Positions 25,571-34,567 of a stretch of 64,000 nt of DNA are shown here, one piece after another. This stretch comes from Candidatus Cloacimonadota bacterium (GTDB taxonomy: Bacteria > Cloacimonadota > Cloacimonadia > Cloacimonadales > Cloacimonadaceae): assembly GCA_028681035.1 (NCBI GenBank), contig JAQUJJ010000001.1, positions 9,682-73,681 of the forward strand, read 5' to 3'. A program made the position numbers and the translations under genes. Positions within the stretch are counted from its first letter, which is position 1, and every line of letters begins with the position of its first letter. A model generated the notes under the pieces. The model was given only the letters and a program-made list of their open reading frames with translations. It did not search any database and was not told the DNA's origin.

Positions 25571-27089
25571 TATTGCTCTTTTGGCGGCAGATAGTTTCTA
25601 CAGCGCGGAAATTAACCTTACCGCTTGCCATCATGGGAATATCTTCTATAACATAAAATTGACGTGGCACAGCTATGGAAGGGAGTTCTTTCTTTAATTG
25701 TTTCAAAACCTTATGCATATCAAAATCGCCAGTAGCGACTGCTGCCACAACATCAGCTCCTTTTGTAAGATTGGGAACATCTACCACGCAACAGATAACA
25801 TTATCTGGTAAAAGGCGGCTAAGCACATCTTCCACTTTAACAAGAGAGACCATTTCTCCGCCAACTTTCACAAACCGTTTCAGCCTTCCCTTGTGCCACA
25901 TAAAGCCATCATCATCAACTAAGCCAATGTCACCAGTATCATACCAGCCATTACGTATTCTTAGGGATGTTTCTTCCAAATCTCCGAGGTATCCTTCCAT
26001 AACCAGGTCGCCTTTCACTAATATCTTACCTTCCAAATTATTGCCAAGGATTTTGTCTGTTTTGACATCAACAATTCGCACCTGCACTCCAGGTATGGGC
26101 TTTCCGATGCTACCAAGTTTATGCAGTCCAGGGAATGTAGCCGATATTACAGGACTTGTTTCTGTAGTACCATATCCTTCAAATACGGGGATGCCATGTT
26201 TCTTCATAAAGCCATCATACACTTTGTCAGGGAGTTTGTCTGCGCCGGAAATGGCGATACGAATAGAGGAAAAATCCCCCTCGCTGGATTTCTGGAGATA
26301 GCCATAAAAGAATGAAGGCGTGGCTGCGATAAAAGTAGCTTGGTATTGTCGGGTTAACTCAGATACCGTCTTGTAATCCAAAGGATTGGGATAGGTAACC
26401 ATGTATGCCCCCAACAACAGTGGTAACCAAAAATCTACCGTTAAGCCAAAGACATGAAACATGGGCAGGATACTCATAAATACATCAGTATGGTCAAGCT
26501 TGATTAGTTGAGGTATAGCATCCACATTATGCAGAATATTGCGATGCGACAATTGCACAGCTTTGGGTTCCTTTTCGCTGCCGCTGGTAAAAAGAATTAC
26601 AGATACTTCGTTGATATCTCCACTGTGCATCATTTTTAAAATCACGGGCGTGGGAAGTTTAGAAAGAAATGCAGCCCTTAGCTTTGCTGCTGTTGTTACT
26701 TCAGCAAGGATATCCTCTATAAATATCATATGCTCTATAGGCTCTAGGTTAAGCTTTTCTAGTAGCTTCTTGCTGGTAAGAATGGTTTTAAACTGGCATT
26801 TGTTTCTGGCATAGCGGGAGTTATCAATTGCCCCAGTGGCATAATTTATCATCACTGGTATTTTCCCGTTCATCAGTGTGCCAAGAATCGAAAGCATGCA
26901 ACCCATCGAAGTGGGGAGGAGGATTCCCACATACTTACCCTTAATCTTGCCGATATGCTCTTTTAAGATAAGAGCTGCAATAAGCATGCGCGAATAAGTG
27001 TAATCAGTATTAGTTGCTTTATCATACACTGCTATTTTAGAACCATGTTTTTTTGCTACTTGTACAAAGCGTTGATGTAATTGGAGCAT
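25557..27089 (-). CDS. AMP-forming acyl-CoA/acyl-ACP synthetase family protein
   Basis: A 510-residue ANL-superfamily enzyme that activates a carboxylic acid as acyl-AMP. The phosphate loop is FTSGSEKEPKAVQLSHRN (about 168-186), followed by GYGTTETSPVIS (about 318), WYDTGDIG (about 390) and the C-terminal catalytic lysine region MASGKVNFRA (about 495). The compact size resembles the acyl-ACP synthetase module of Aas-type proteins, so lipid or fatty-acid recycling is likely. Why it is translationally coupled to an aldolase is unclear. Confidence 0.87.
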   Translation of the reverse strand: MLQLHQRFVQVAKKHGSKIAVYDKATNTDYTYSRMLIAALILKEHIGKIKGKYVGILLPTSMGCMLSILGTLMNGKIPVMINYATGAIDNSRYARNKCQFKTILTSKKLLEKLNLEPIEHMIFIEDILAEVTTAAKLRAAFLSKLPTPVILKMMHSGDINEVSVILFTSGSEKEPKAVQLSHRNILHNVDAIPQLIKLDHTDVFMSILPMFHVFGLTVDFWLPLLLGAYMVTYPNPLDYKTVSELTRQYQATFIAATPSFFYGYLQKSSEGDFSSIRIAISGADKLPDKVYDGFMKKHGIPVFEGYGTTETSPVISATFPGLHKLGSIGKPIPGVQVRIVDVKTDKILGNNLEGKILVKGDLVMEGYLGDLEETSLRIRNGWYDTGDIGLVDDDGFMWHKGRLKRFVKVGGEMVSLVKVEDVLSRLLPDNVICCVVDVPNLTKGADVVAAVATGDFDMHKVLKQLKKELPSIAVPRQFYVIEDIPMMASGKVNFRAVETICRQKSNNGDK

Positions 27090-27185
27090 AGTTATTCCTT
27101 TATTATGTAGGTTGTTTTATCTTTAGCATATACTGTGGAAATCTTCTTGGCTTACGTAATTGCAAGATTATCCGTGAATATAGAC

Positions 27186-27824
27186 CTAATTAATGATGTG
27201 TAACCAGTCTTTTAATAGAAACTCTAGCCTGCCTATTAAGAGAGATACGCGAGCCATTACTGTGTATCCAAACGATGCGCCAAAGCTTATCATAAGAAAC
27301 CAGATGCCGATTTTAGAGGGAACGGCAGATATCCCTTCCTGCTTTTTACTAAAATAGAAATAGTAAACACCACAAAGCGTACCAATAATTAGCAGGAAGT
27401 TACCAATTATTCTTGAGGTGGTTTCACCGGCAAATGGATTGATCATAGTAGCAGAGATTTGGCTTAACAGATCGCTTTTGGCATAGCGAACCATGCTAAT
27501 CCCAGCCGATGTTCCAATCATAATCGCAATGGGAAAACGGCTTAACCACTGAGTTTTAGGAATAAGGCGCATTAACATCATAACTCCCAAGGCGGCAGGG
27601 ATGAGCAGAATGACATTACCCTTAAAATCAGTAATCAGCTTGGTGAACAGATTTGGCAACATGATACTGTAGAACAAATAAACAAGCCAGTAAGCCGCTG
27701 AAAGCCCTACAAATATCTGCTCTGCTAGCTTGTAAAAGGGATTGTCTTTATAGAGAAAACTGAAGATGCTGAATGTGAAGAACACAGACACCCACAGACC
27801 AAATACGCTCATAAAATGGCTCAT
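27186..27824 (-). CDS. Polytopic membrane protein, last gene of envelope operon
   Basis: 212 residues with about six hydrophobic segments (about 5-22, 35-53, 65-85, 90-110, 140-160, 168-190) and no recognised motif. It overlaps the preceding gene by 4 bp, and its job should be tied to the three upstream membrane proteins. No family function known to me. Confidence 0.85.
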   Translation of the reverse strand: MSHFMSVFGLWVSVFFTFSIFSFLYKDNPFYKLAEQIFVGLSAAYWLVYLFYSIMLPNLFTKLITDFKGNVILLIPAALGVMMLMRLIPKTQWLSRFPIAIMIGTSAGISMVRYAKSDLLSQISATMINPFAGETTSRIIGNFLLIIGTLCGVYYFYFSKKQEGISAVPSKIGIWFLMISFGASFGYTVMARVSLLIGRLEFLLKDWLHIIN

Positions 27825-28651
27825 AAGGCTCTCCTTCTGCGTGCCCTTAGGGCTTTAATGTTTCCTGCAGCAATGAAAATTAGTATCAACATGTGAGCTA
27901 CCGACTGGGCATCCATTTTAACAGTTGCAGAACCAACTCTATTTATCAATGTCTCGTATTCGGAGGCTGCTTTCAATCCCCCCAGCAATCCGTATAATTG
28001 CCTCTGACTGTTTACATAGGGAATAAGCCCCGGTGCGCTTACAGCGGTTGTGCCTCCCGTAACAGGAGTGTGATAAACATCCCTCGCTGCCATAACCCAT
28101 TCCTTTATCCCCGGAGTGCCGGAGGAAAGTGAATTAACATAGCTTACATCTTTCAAAGTCTTAATTTCCTTTAGCAGGGGGATGTCTTTATACTTAGTTC
28201 CAGATTGGTCTGCTGGGAACACTTCTTCCATATTCTTTCCCATCGCCTGAATGGCTACAATTCCGGCAACCTTATAGCCCATGAAAGCATAATCCTGCCC
28301 GTAGCTGATATGAGGATGATACGCTTTTACCACATTGATGGCTTGGTCTGCCATTTGCATTCCCTGAGGCCATAATGCAGTAATTATAATCTTTTGATTG
28401 CGAGAGAAAGCATGGTCAAGCATAGCTTCAGCCATTGGCTGCAATTCCGTCATGGTGGATGGATCATAATCGAAAGAAAATATAACCACGGATGAATCTG
28501 GCGTAGATTCGATTAGCTCCCATGCCATTTTTGTATAGTTAGTAACCCCTGTTTTCCATCCAATAGGGAAGATAAGAGGTAAAGCGACCGCTATAAGAAG
28601 GAGCAGAAATACTATTCTTCGCTCTGTTTGAGAGCTGTTTACAATACTCAT
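27821..28651 (-). CDS. Membrane-anchored protein with large extracytoplasmic domain
   Basis: 276 residues. A membrane segment at about 12-30 precedes a soluble alpha/beta domain (about 40-245), a C-terminal membrane segment (about 250-266) and a very basic end (ALRARRRRAL). The domain has alternating hydrophobic strands and helices (SVVIFSFDYDPS, KIIITALWPQG, GYKVAGIVAIQAMG) resembling a Rossmann-like or periplasmic-binding-like fold, but no catalytic motif is recognised. It overlaps both neighbours by 4 bp. Confidence 0.85.
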   Translation of the reverse strand: MSIVNSSQTERRIVFLLLLIAVALPLIFPIGWKTGVTNYTKMAWELIESTPDSSVVIFSFDYDPSTMTELQPMAEAMLDHAFSRNQKIIITALWPQGMQMADQAINVVKAYHPHISYGQDYAFMGYKVAGIVAIQAMGKNMEEVFPADQSGTKYKDIPLLKEIKTLKDVSYVNSLSSGTPGIKEWVMAARDVYHTPVTGGTTAVSAPGLIPYVNSQRQLYGLLGGLKAASEYETLINRVGSATVKMDAQSVAHMLILIFIAAGNIKALRARRRRAL

Positions 28652-29346
28652 TTATCGCTCCCCAAATATGATCTTTCAATGCCCAGAATAATCCTTAAAC
28701 TGCTGCCAATGATACCTAAGGCTGCACTTATCATGATGGCTCTCTGGGCGGCAGAATTAGGGAACTCCATAATAAAATCGCTTAGGTTGGGCAACTGCCA
28801 AAACCTATAGCTTTCTGGTATCCAAGCTGTAAGCATACCACCGAAGCTTGTTCTTCCCAGAATAACAATAACTGCTGTTAGCATTAAGAGGTTGGATTCG
28901 AAACTGCGGATAATAAACGCCCGGTAAGCTGCCGATGCAATGAAAAAAGCTAATAAAGAGAACATCGTGGCAGACAAAGGCATATAGGCAAAATCAAAGA
29001 GATAATCGAAAGGTTTCGAGCCTATTAAAGCTTGTACATTTGCACCATGACCAAATATACCTCCAGTTTCCTGTGTGCCCCAAAGCAACCCTACAATAAG
29101 CATTACACAAAAGCTGATTAACCCGGCAAGATAGAATATCCAACCGCTTTCTTTTTGTTTTATCTTACTTATATTGGATTGAAACAAACTGATTTGCCCT
29201 AAGATAATTGCAAAACTAGAGATAATCATAAACCAGTTCTGCAAAGTATCTATCATTATGCTGAAGGGACGATGAGGAATAAACTCCGAAGCTATTACTA
29301 AGATGCCACAAAAAAAGGCGAAAAAGAGAGGTAGATTACGCTTCAT
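28648..29346 (-). CDS. Polytopic membrane protein of envelope operon
   Basis: 232 residues with about six hydrophobic segments (about 5-22, 35-52, 72-92, 117-137, 150-168, 205-222). Unrecognised. The TTACAT-free junctions and 1- and 4-bp overlaps with its neighbours indicate coupled translation, so it is probably a subunit of one membrane assembly. Confidence 0.85.
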   Translation of the reverse strand: MKRNLPLFFAFFCGILVIASEFIPHRPFSIMIDTLQNWFMIISSFAIILGQISLFQSNISKIKQKESGWIFYLAGLISFCVMLIVGLLWGTQETGGIFGHGANVQALIGSKPFDYLFDFAYMPLSATMFSLLAFFIASAAYRAFIIRSFESNLLMLTAVIVILGRTSFGGMLTAWIPESYRFWQLPNLSDFIMEFPNSAAQRAIMISAALGIIGSSLRIILGIERSYLGSDK

Positions 29347-30446
29347 TACTGTGCCCCTTCAAAGAATGCTTTAAACCAGTGCCAACCAAGTATCTCAGTA
29401 ACTACCCCTGTGAGAATTAAGATAATTACCATCAGCTTACCAAAATCGTGTCCCTTCAAGCTGCCTAACTGCTGCGGATCACGAGAAAGATATGCCGAGG
29501 CAGCAAATAGCTCTTCTCCAATTAATGTATAATCGCAAGAAACTACAAAGAATGGAAGTTGGCTAGCCTGTGCAGTGCCTGAAGTTTGAATAGCCCCAGT
29601 GCTATAGCCTGTCTCGGCAAGGATGAGGGACTCGGCGTAAAAACTACCTAGGAAGAAATTGGCTGCTGGTTGCTCACGAACCATGATTCCATCTATGCCT
29701 GCGACATATCCGAACTGATCGTCTGTAAGATAGAAAATGTGATCTTCCCTGTAAGTATCAGGTTTGCCTACTCTTAGGTAAGCTTCTTTAACCACTTCAC
29801 GCGCTGCTGAGAGCACCATAGAGAAACGGCAAGGAACGATAAGCTCTGTATCGTATTCGGCAGAACGCTGAGCCAAATGGCTTAAAATAGTTAAGCTGGC
29901 GATGGTTTGTATATCATCCAAATCACCAATACCGGGAACAAAAAGAATGGGTTTCCCTTTTTCGGTAGCTCTTCCAATTGCCTCTTCCATGGAATCTAAA
30001 CCGCCAATTCGCCTAATAAAATAATCCTTACCCCTTTTTGCGCTTTGGATATAGTACATTATTGCACCGCTAATGACGAGGAGAATGAGCAGATAGGATA
30101 GTTTATGTAGATAAAACCATTGCTCTACTGTCATAGCCTCGGCTGTATAGAAAAGGCTATCGGAAGTTGCTTTTTGTGGAATTACCAATCTATAAGAGTA
30201 ATTTTCTCCTGGGTTTAGATCACTGTCTGTAAATATAGGTGGTTGGCTGGAACCGCTAAAAATTGTTATCCATACTCCCAGAGAATCTGCCTTTTGAATC
30301 TGTATCGAGTCGGCAGGAGTGTTCCAATTGAGATTTAAGGCTTTACCTTCATCCCATGGTACATCTTGAACCCAGAAGGTTTGTTGGGCAGCAAACAAAC
30401 TAAGTGAAAATAGAATCAGCCCAATAACAAGAAACAATGCTTTCAT
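29346..30446 (-). CDS. DUF6754-like membrane protein with fibronectin-like domain
   Basis: 366 residues. Signal peptide (1-19), an extracytoplasmic fibronectin III-like domain (about 25-108), a membrane segment (about 116-135), a soluble domain (about 145-320) and a C-terminal membrane segment (about 335-355). The soluble domain holds EEAIGRATEKGKPILFVPGI and DLDDIQTIASL, which I recall as typical of the uncharacterised DUF6754 family. It begins the set of four overlapping membrane-protein genes. Confidence 0.82.
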   Translation of the reverse strand: MKALFLVIGLILFSLSLFAAQQTFWVQDVPWDEGKALNLNWNTPADSIQIQKADSLGVWITIFSGSSQPPIFTDSDLNPGENYSYRLVIPQKATSDSLFYTAEAMTVEQWFYLHKLSYLLILLVISGAIMYYIQSAKRGKDYFIRRIGGLDSMEEAIGRATEKGKPILFVPGIGDLDDIQTIASLTILSHLAQRSAEYDTELIVPCRFSMVLSAAREVVKEAYLRVGKPDTYREDHIFYLTDDQFGYVAGIDGIMVREQPAANFFLGSFYAESLILAETGYSTGAIQTSGTAQASQLPFFVVSCDYTLIGEELFAASAYLSRDPQQLGSLKGHDFGKLMVIILILTGVVTEILGWHWFKAFFEGAQ

Positions 30447-30460
30447 AATTTCCTTAAACT

Positions 30461-30484
30461 AAGGGGCGTTTGTTAACGCCCCTT
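30461..30484 (-). promoter_or_regulatory. Hairpin inside the envelope operon
   Basis: AAGGGGCG (30461-30468) pairs with CGCCCCTT (30477-30484), a perfect 8-bp GC-rich stem in the 49-bp gap between the lipoprotein and DUF6754-like genes. Only TAGTTT follows on the minus strand, so it may be a weak attenuator or an mRNA processing/stability site that sets the lipoprotein:membrane protein ratio. Confidence 0.55.
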
Positions 30485-30495
30485 AAATGATATTA

Positions 30496-31293
30496 TTACT
30501 TTTGAAAAACTGTTTTTACCTGTTCGGTGAGTTTAAGTATCTCATCAAGTTGCTGTTGGGAATAAGTTTTATCTTTATCAGCGGCTATCACTGCTTTTAT
30601 TTGTTCCACAAGTGAGAGAGCTTCTTTGAACTCCGGTTGGTTTACTATTTGCTCTGCATTAATCTGTTTCAAATTACCAACCAAGCTGTTAAAAGTACCC
30701 TTCTGATCAAGAACTTTAGTTTTATCTGCAGAATAGTTTTGCTTAATAAGCCAAGCAACTCTATTTGCTGCTTCAACCCATCCGCCCATTAACATCAGAG
30801 TATAGTTATCATAGCTTTCGCTGTCCCAGAGCTTATCTTCCACTTTCTTTTTATGCACGTCTAAGGCTGCTTCCAAATCGTCCCACTTCTCTTTTTCGAT
30901 AAGCGTTTTGATATCAGCACCCATCTGATTAACTTCACTTTCCAAGCCAAGCAAGGCAGTGAGGTTCATCATTTGTGCAGAGATATCACCCAAACGGGCT
31001 TTATTTCTTCCCTTAGCTGCTAAGGTTGCGTCGGCGGTTAACACTCCCAATGAAAAGGCATTACGCACTTCTTCCTGTTTGGTTTTGTATAAAGTAGTAG
31101 GAATAGCAGCCGTGATGTCTTTCACTTGCAGTTGATCAAGCACACGAAAGACCTCTTTGAAGGTAGGTAGTGGCGCATAAGTAGTAATTGCGGCAGATAC
31201 TTCTTCAGCGGGCAAAGTATCGGCTTTCTTTTTGCAGCCCATGATACTGACTAGAACTAACACTGCTAAAACGATAATAAACCGTGTTTTCAT
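30496..31293 (-). CDS. Helical lipoprotein of envelope operon
   Basis: 265 residues. Signal peptide with a good lipobox (VSIMGC, Cys20), then a largely alpha-helical charged domain with no recognised family. It begins 10 bp after the ABC exporter gene ends and precedes the membrane-protein set. An outer- or inner-membrane accessory subunit is a fair guess only. Confidence 0.85.
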   Translation of the reverse strand: MKTRFIIVLAVLVLVSIMGCKKKADTLPAEEVSAAITTYAPLPTFKEVFRVLDQLQVKDITAAIPTTLYKTKQEEVRNAFSLGVLTADATLAAKGRNKARLGDISAQMMNLTALLGLESEVNQMGADIKTLIEKEKWDDLEAALDVHKKKVEDKLWDSESYDNYTLMLMGGWVEAANRVAWLIKQNYSADKTKVLDQKGTFNSLVGNLKQINAEQIVNQPEFKEALSLVEQIKAVIAADKDKTYSQQQLDEILKLTEQVKTVFQK

Positions 31294-31303
31294 GTTTTTC
31301 TCC

Positions 31304-34300
31304 TTATTCTTTGAAATAATACTTCAGTTTAACAGCCGTTATGCCATTAAACAGCATAAAGTATAAAAGCAACACTGCTATATTGAAGTTCCATGTTCTC
31401 ATAAGTATGTTCCCCACAGCTTTAAAACTAGACAAGAACCTATTCTTATGCTTTAAAAGAACTTCTCCATCCATCACGCTAACAGATGCATTAAGATTGC
31501 TGTTCAGCAACTCGTCCGGATTCCATCTCTGCGTAATGCGAACCTTCTCATAATACATCTTTGTCTTCATCTTTTCATAGTCGGAACTCGAAATTTCAGC
31601 ATCTCTGAAACTATGCATTTGTGTCAATTTCTTTTTTTCATGTTTTGCCATGGCACGGTGAAAAGCAGTGTTTTTTGCATATGCAGTAACCATCCCTTCA
31701 AACAACCAGCGTGAAGGAATTGTTTGTACGATTTCCGGGATAGGGTGTTGTTCATATATCGTTAAGCTTCTATTCATGCGCTCGAATTCTATCACCGCAC
31801 CACCAAAGATAATCTGTGGTATCAGGATGAGGGGAAGCAAGTTGATAATAGCTTTCTTTTCTTTTATGAAGGAGGAGCACATTAACCCCAACGATACACC
31901 TATCAAACCAGATAAAAACAGATAGCCTACACTAATACCAAATAATCCCCGGATTTCTAAAACACATGAAGAAACACTCTGATACAAAACAGCCTGAATA
32001 AAAACAAACAAACTAAGCGTGATAAGCTTGGAAACCTGATAATAGCTTATTTTCAGATTCATTTGTTTTTCCCGTATAATAATCTTGCGCTCATCAAGTA
32101 TTTCTTCTATGCTATTGGAAATCCCTAAGAATATAAAGGCTATAACACTTACGAACACAAATATGCCAATATTATTGTTTTCTGCATAGTGGTAGGGAGG
32201 GCTGAGAGGAGTGTAGCGCAGTATAAACGAAACTACTAATCCAAGAAGCGGTGCCTGCACAAAGGTTATCAAATTGTTGGTGTGGTTACGCAGTTTCATT
32301 TTTAAGCTGCGTCCAATATAACCATAAATTTGAACCAACATTGCAGAAAAGCTTTGTTTAGCTCGGTTTCTTTTTGGTGTAGAGGCAGTATTGTTTATTT
32401 TGCTTGTATCATGATGAATCATAGCATAGAGCATCTTACGCTTAAATTTATCGCGCCAATACTCCGGAGAAAACTTTCTTTTGGGCTGGATGTATTTATT
32501 AATCTGCTCGTAAACCGGCTCATTATATTCGTTATATTCTGGATAAGTTATCACATCATACATAAAGTCCGAGGTCATAAGCTGTTTCTTTCGCTCTATC
32601 TCGTGTGCCCTCACCGTCAGCGAGGCTAGTTCTTCATCAAAGTAAGCAAAACAATCTGTAGGAGAACCCGTATATGCCATCCTGCCGCCCATATCCATCA
32701 GCATCACAGAATCGAACTTGCGAAATATACTGCTATTGGGTTGGTGTATGGTAACAATTACTATTTTCCCCTGTTTGGTGAGAGAGCTAAGGATATCTAT
32801 TATCTGTTCAGCATCAGTAAAAGACAGCCCGCTGGTAGGTTCATCACAGATAATAACGGTTGGTTCAAAGAGTAGCTCTAGGGCAATATTAAGGCGTTTG
32901 CGTTCGCCTCCGCTCAGGTTTTTCTTCTTGAATTCGCCTACTTTTGTATCACGTTGATGGGTAAGATTCGTTTGGTGTAAGATATTATTTATCTTCTGGT
33001 CTAGGCTTGCTTTAGAAATATTAGGCATTCGCAGCCGTAACCTGTACCACAAATTCTCATACACGCTAAGATATGGGTACAATAAATCATCTTGGGGAAC
33101 ATAGCCAAAGAACTGAAGGTAATAGGCAGCATTTAGAGAGAAATCCTTTCCATCTACCAGTAATTGCCCATAGGTGGGCACAATTTCGCCTGAAAGAACC
33201 TTCACCAAAGTAGATTTACCACAACCGCTTTGTCCCAATATCCCGATTAACTGCCCTTTTTTTGCCTCACTTGAAATACCGTCCAGTGCCAATTGTCCAT
33301 CTGAAAAATAGTGTTTAACATCCACAAGGTACAGAGATTGCAATTCGAATGGGGTTTCGATAAGGTCATAAAAATCGTTGATGCGGAAATTACGTTTATC
33401 TATGGTGATAATATCCGAGTTCAAGGTAATAGGGCTGGATTCTTCAATCTTCTTTTGATTCAAATAAATCGTCCAGCCGCTTTTGGGTGGTTGAACGAAA
33501 AAGACTCCCTCAATCAGCTCAATTTTAGTAATACTTTTAGCACTTTCAACCCTGGACATATCGAAGTAATCACGTTCATGATTAATATACAGTGCTTTGG
33601 GAATCATATCGTCCAAGCCGATACTGCTACGGCTTTCAATAAGGTCAGTGAGATTCCAGGGGGCATAATTTCGGATTTGGATTACGTCATCATAGTATAT
33701 CTCATAGCGTTTATTGTGCGACATAACTTTATGATTTAGGGATATGCTGCCACCTCGGATAGTAAGCGAATACCATAAACCACGTTTATTAACAATAAAG
33801 TCGTAGCTACTTTTATGAAACGCAATTTCGTCGTTGGCATCACGATGTTCATAAATCTTTGTTAAACAGCTATAATTGTAGAGAATGCCGCCGATGCTTA
33901 CCTGGCTTTCCGGATGTAGCAACACGATTTTATTAGGGCTAATAGGTTTATCATTTAGATGTAGGCTGGTGTTTGCTCCCACACCAATGAATATGTGTTT
34001 ATCTATGGCATACAGAGTCATCTCATAAGCAGCCAAATCATCGTTTCGGTACCTGATATCTGCACTTACGGATGAACCGAATACTATGTAATCCGAGAAC
34101 AAAGAATGCCTTACATGGGCTATTGAGTGTTCGCAAGAGATGGATATGTCGCCGCTACTGCCAGATTCAAAATAATCTATCAAGTTAACAAATCCATCTG
34201 GGCTTAGGCTTAGTTTCTTACAGAAATCTAGCAGTTCAGTTATCGTAGAGATACTAAGTTCACCCTCTGTTTTAGCTAGTATTACCAGGCTTTGCAGTAT

Positions 34301-34567
34301 CCGCACTTTATCCAATTGGGATAAATGTCGGTTCAGATATTCAAGTACTTCTTCAATCTGGTAATCGGAAGCCGTGATATCCCTTACATAGGCTTCCCAA
34401 GATACATCAACGTGGGCAAATAAATTGGTTAATAGCGAATATAGAACACCAATTTCCGCTGAACTGATTTGCTCATCAGAATTCATTGAGTAAACATATA
34501 GCTTGGTAACGTTGTCGATGGTTACCTTAAGCCTATCTTGAGCTTCCTTTATTTCCATATTACGCAT
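31304..34567 (-). CDS. ABC-2 exporter with TerB-like and FHA-like N-terminal domains
   Basis: A 1087-residue protein fusing sensor, ATPase and permease. Residues about 10-140 are helical and TerB-like. About 145-400 contain two or three beta-sandwich FHA-like repeats (one includes YIVFGSSVSADIRY...DDLAAYEM). The ABC domain has Walker A GQSGCGKST (K451), signature LSGGERKR (from L551) and Walker B VIICDEPTSGLS, closest to the ABCG/white type. The C-terminal part (about 770-1087) has about six membrane segments of the ABC-2 type. Starts 8 bp inside the DUF2851 gene. Cargo unknown. Confidence 0.9.
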   Translation of the reverse strand: MRNMEIKEAQDRLKVTIDNVTKLYVYSMNSDEQISSAEIGVLYSLLTNLFAHVDVSWEAYVRDITASDYQIEEVLEYLNRHLSQLDKVRILQSLVILAKTEGELSISTITELLDFCKKLSLSPDGFVNLIDYFESGSSGDISISCEHSIAHVRHSLFSDYIVFGSSVSADIRYRNDDLAAYEMTLYAIDKHIFIGVGANTSLHLNDKPISPNKIVLLHPESQVSIGGILYNYSCLTKIYEHRDANDEIAFHKSSYDFIVNKRGLWYSLTIRGGSISLNHKVMSHNKRYEIYYDDVIQIRNYAPWNLTDLIESRSSIGLDDMIPKALYINHERDYFDMSRVESAKSITKIELIEGVFFVQPPKSGWTIYLNQKKIEESSPITLNSDIITIDKRNFRINDFYDLIETPFELQSLYLVDVKHYFSDGQLALDGISSEAKKGQLIGILGQSGCGKSTLVKVLSGEIVPTYGQLLVDGKDFSLNAAYYLQFFGYVPQDDLLYPYLSVYENLWYRLRLRMPNISKASLDQKINNILHQTNLTHQRDTKVGEFKKKNLSGGERKRLNIALELLFEPTVIICDEPTSGLSFTDAEQIIDILSSLTKQGKIVIVTIHQPNSSIFRKFDSVMLMDMGGRMAYTGSPTDCFAYFDEELASLTVRAHEIERKKQLMTSDFMYDVITYPEYNEYNEPVYEQINKYIQPKRKFSPEYWRDKFKRKMLYAMIHHDTSKINNTASTPKRNRAKQSFSAMLVQIYGYIGRSLKMKLRNHTNNLITFVQAPLLGLVVSFILRYTPLSPPYHYAENNNIGIFVFVSVIAFIFLGISNSIEEILDERKIIIREKQMNLKISYYQVSKLITLSLFVFIQAVLYQSVSSCVLEIRGLFGISVGYLFLSGLIGVSLGLMCSSFIKEKKAIINLLPLILIPQIIFGGAVIEFERMNRSLTIYEQHPIPEIVQTIPSRWLFEGMVTAYAKNTAFHRAMAKHEKKKLTQMHSFRDAEISSSDYEKMKTKMYYEKVRITQRWNPDELLNSNLNASVSVMDGEVLLKHKNRFLSSFKAVGNILMRTWNFNIAVLLLYFMLFNGITAVKLKYYFKE

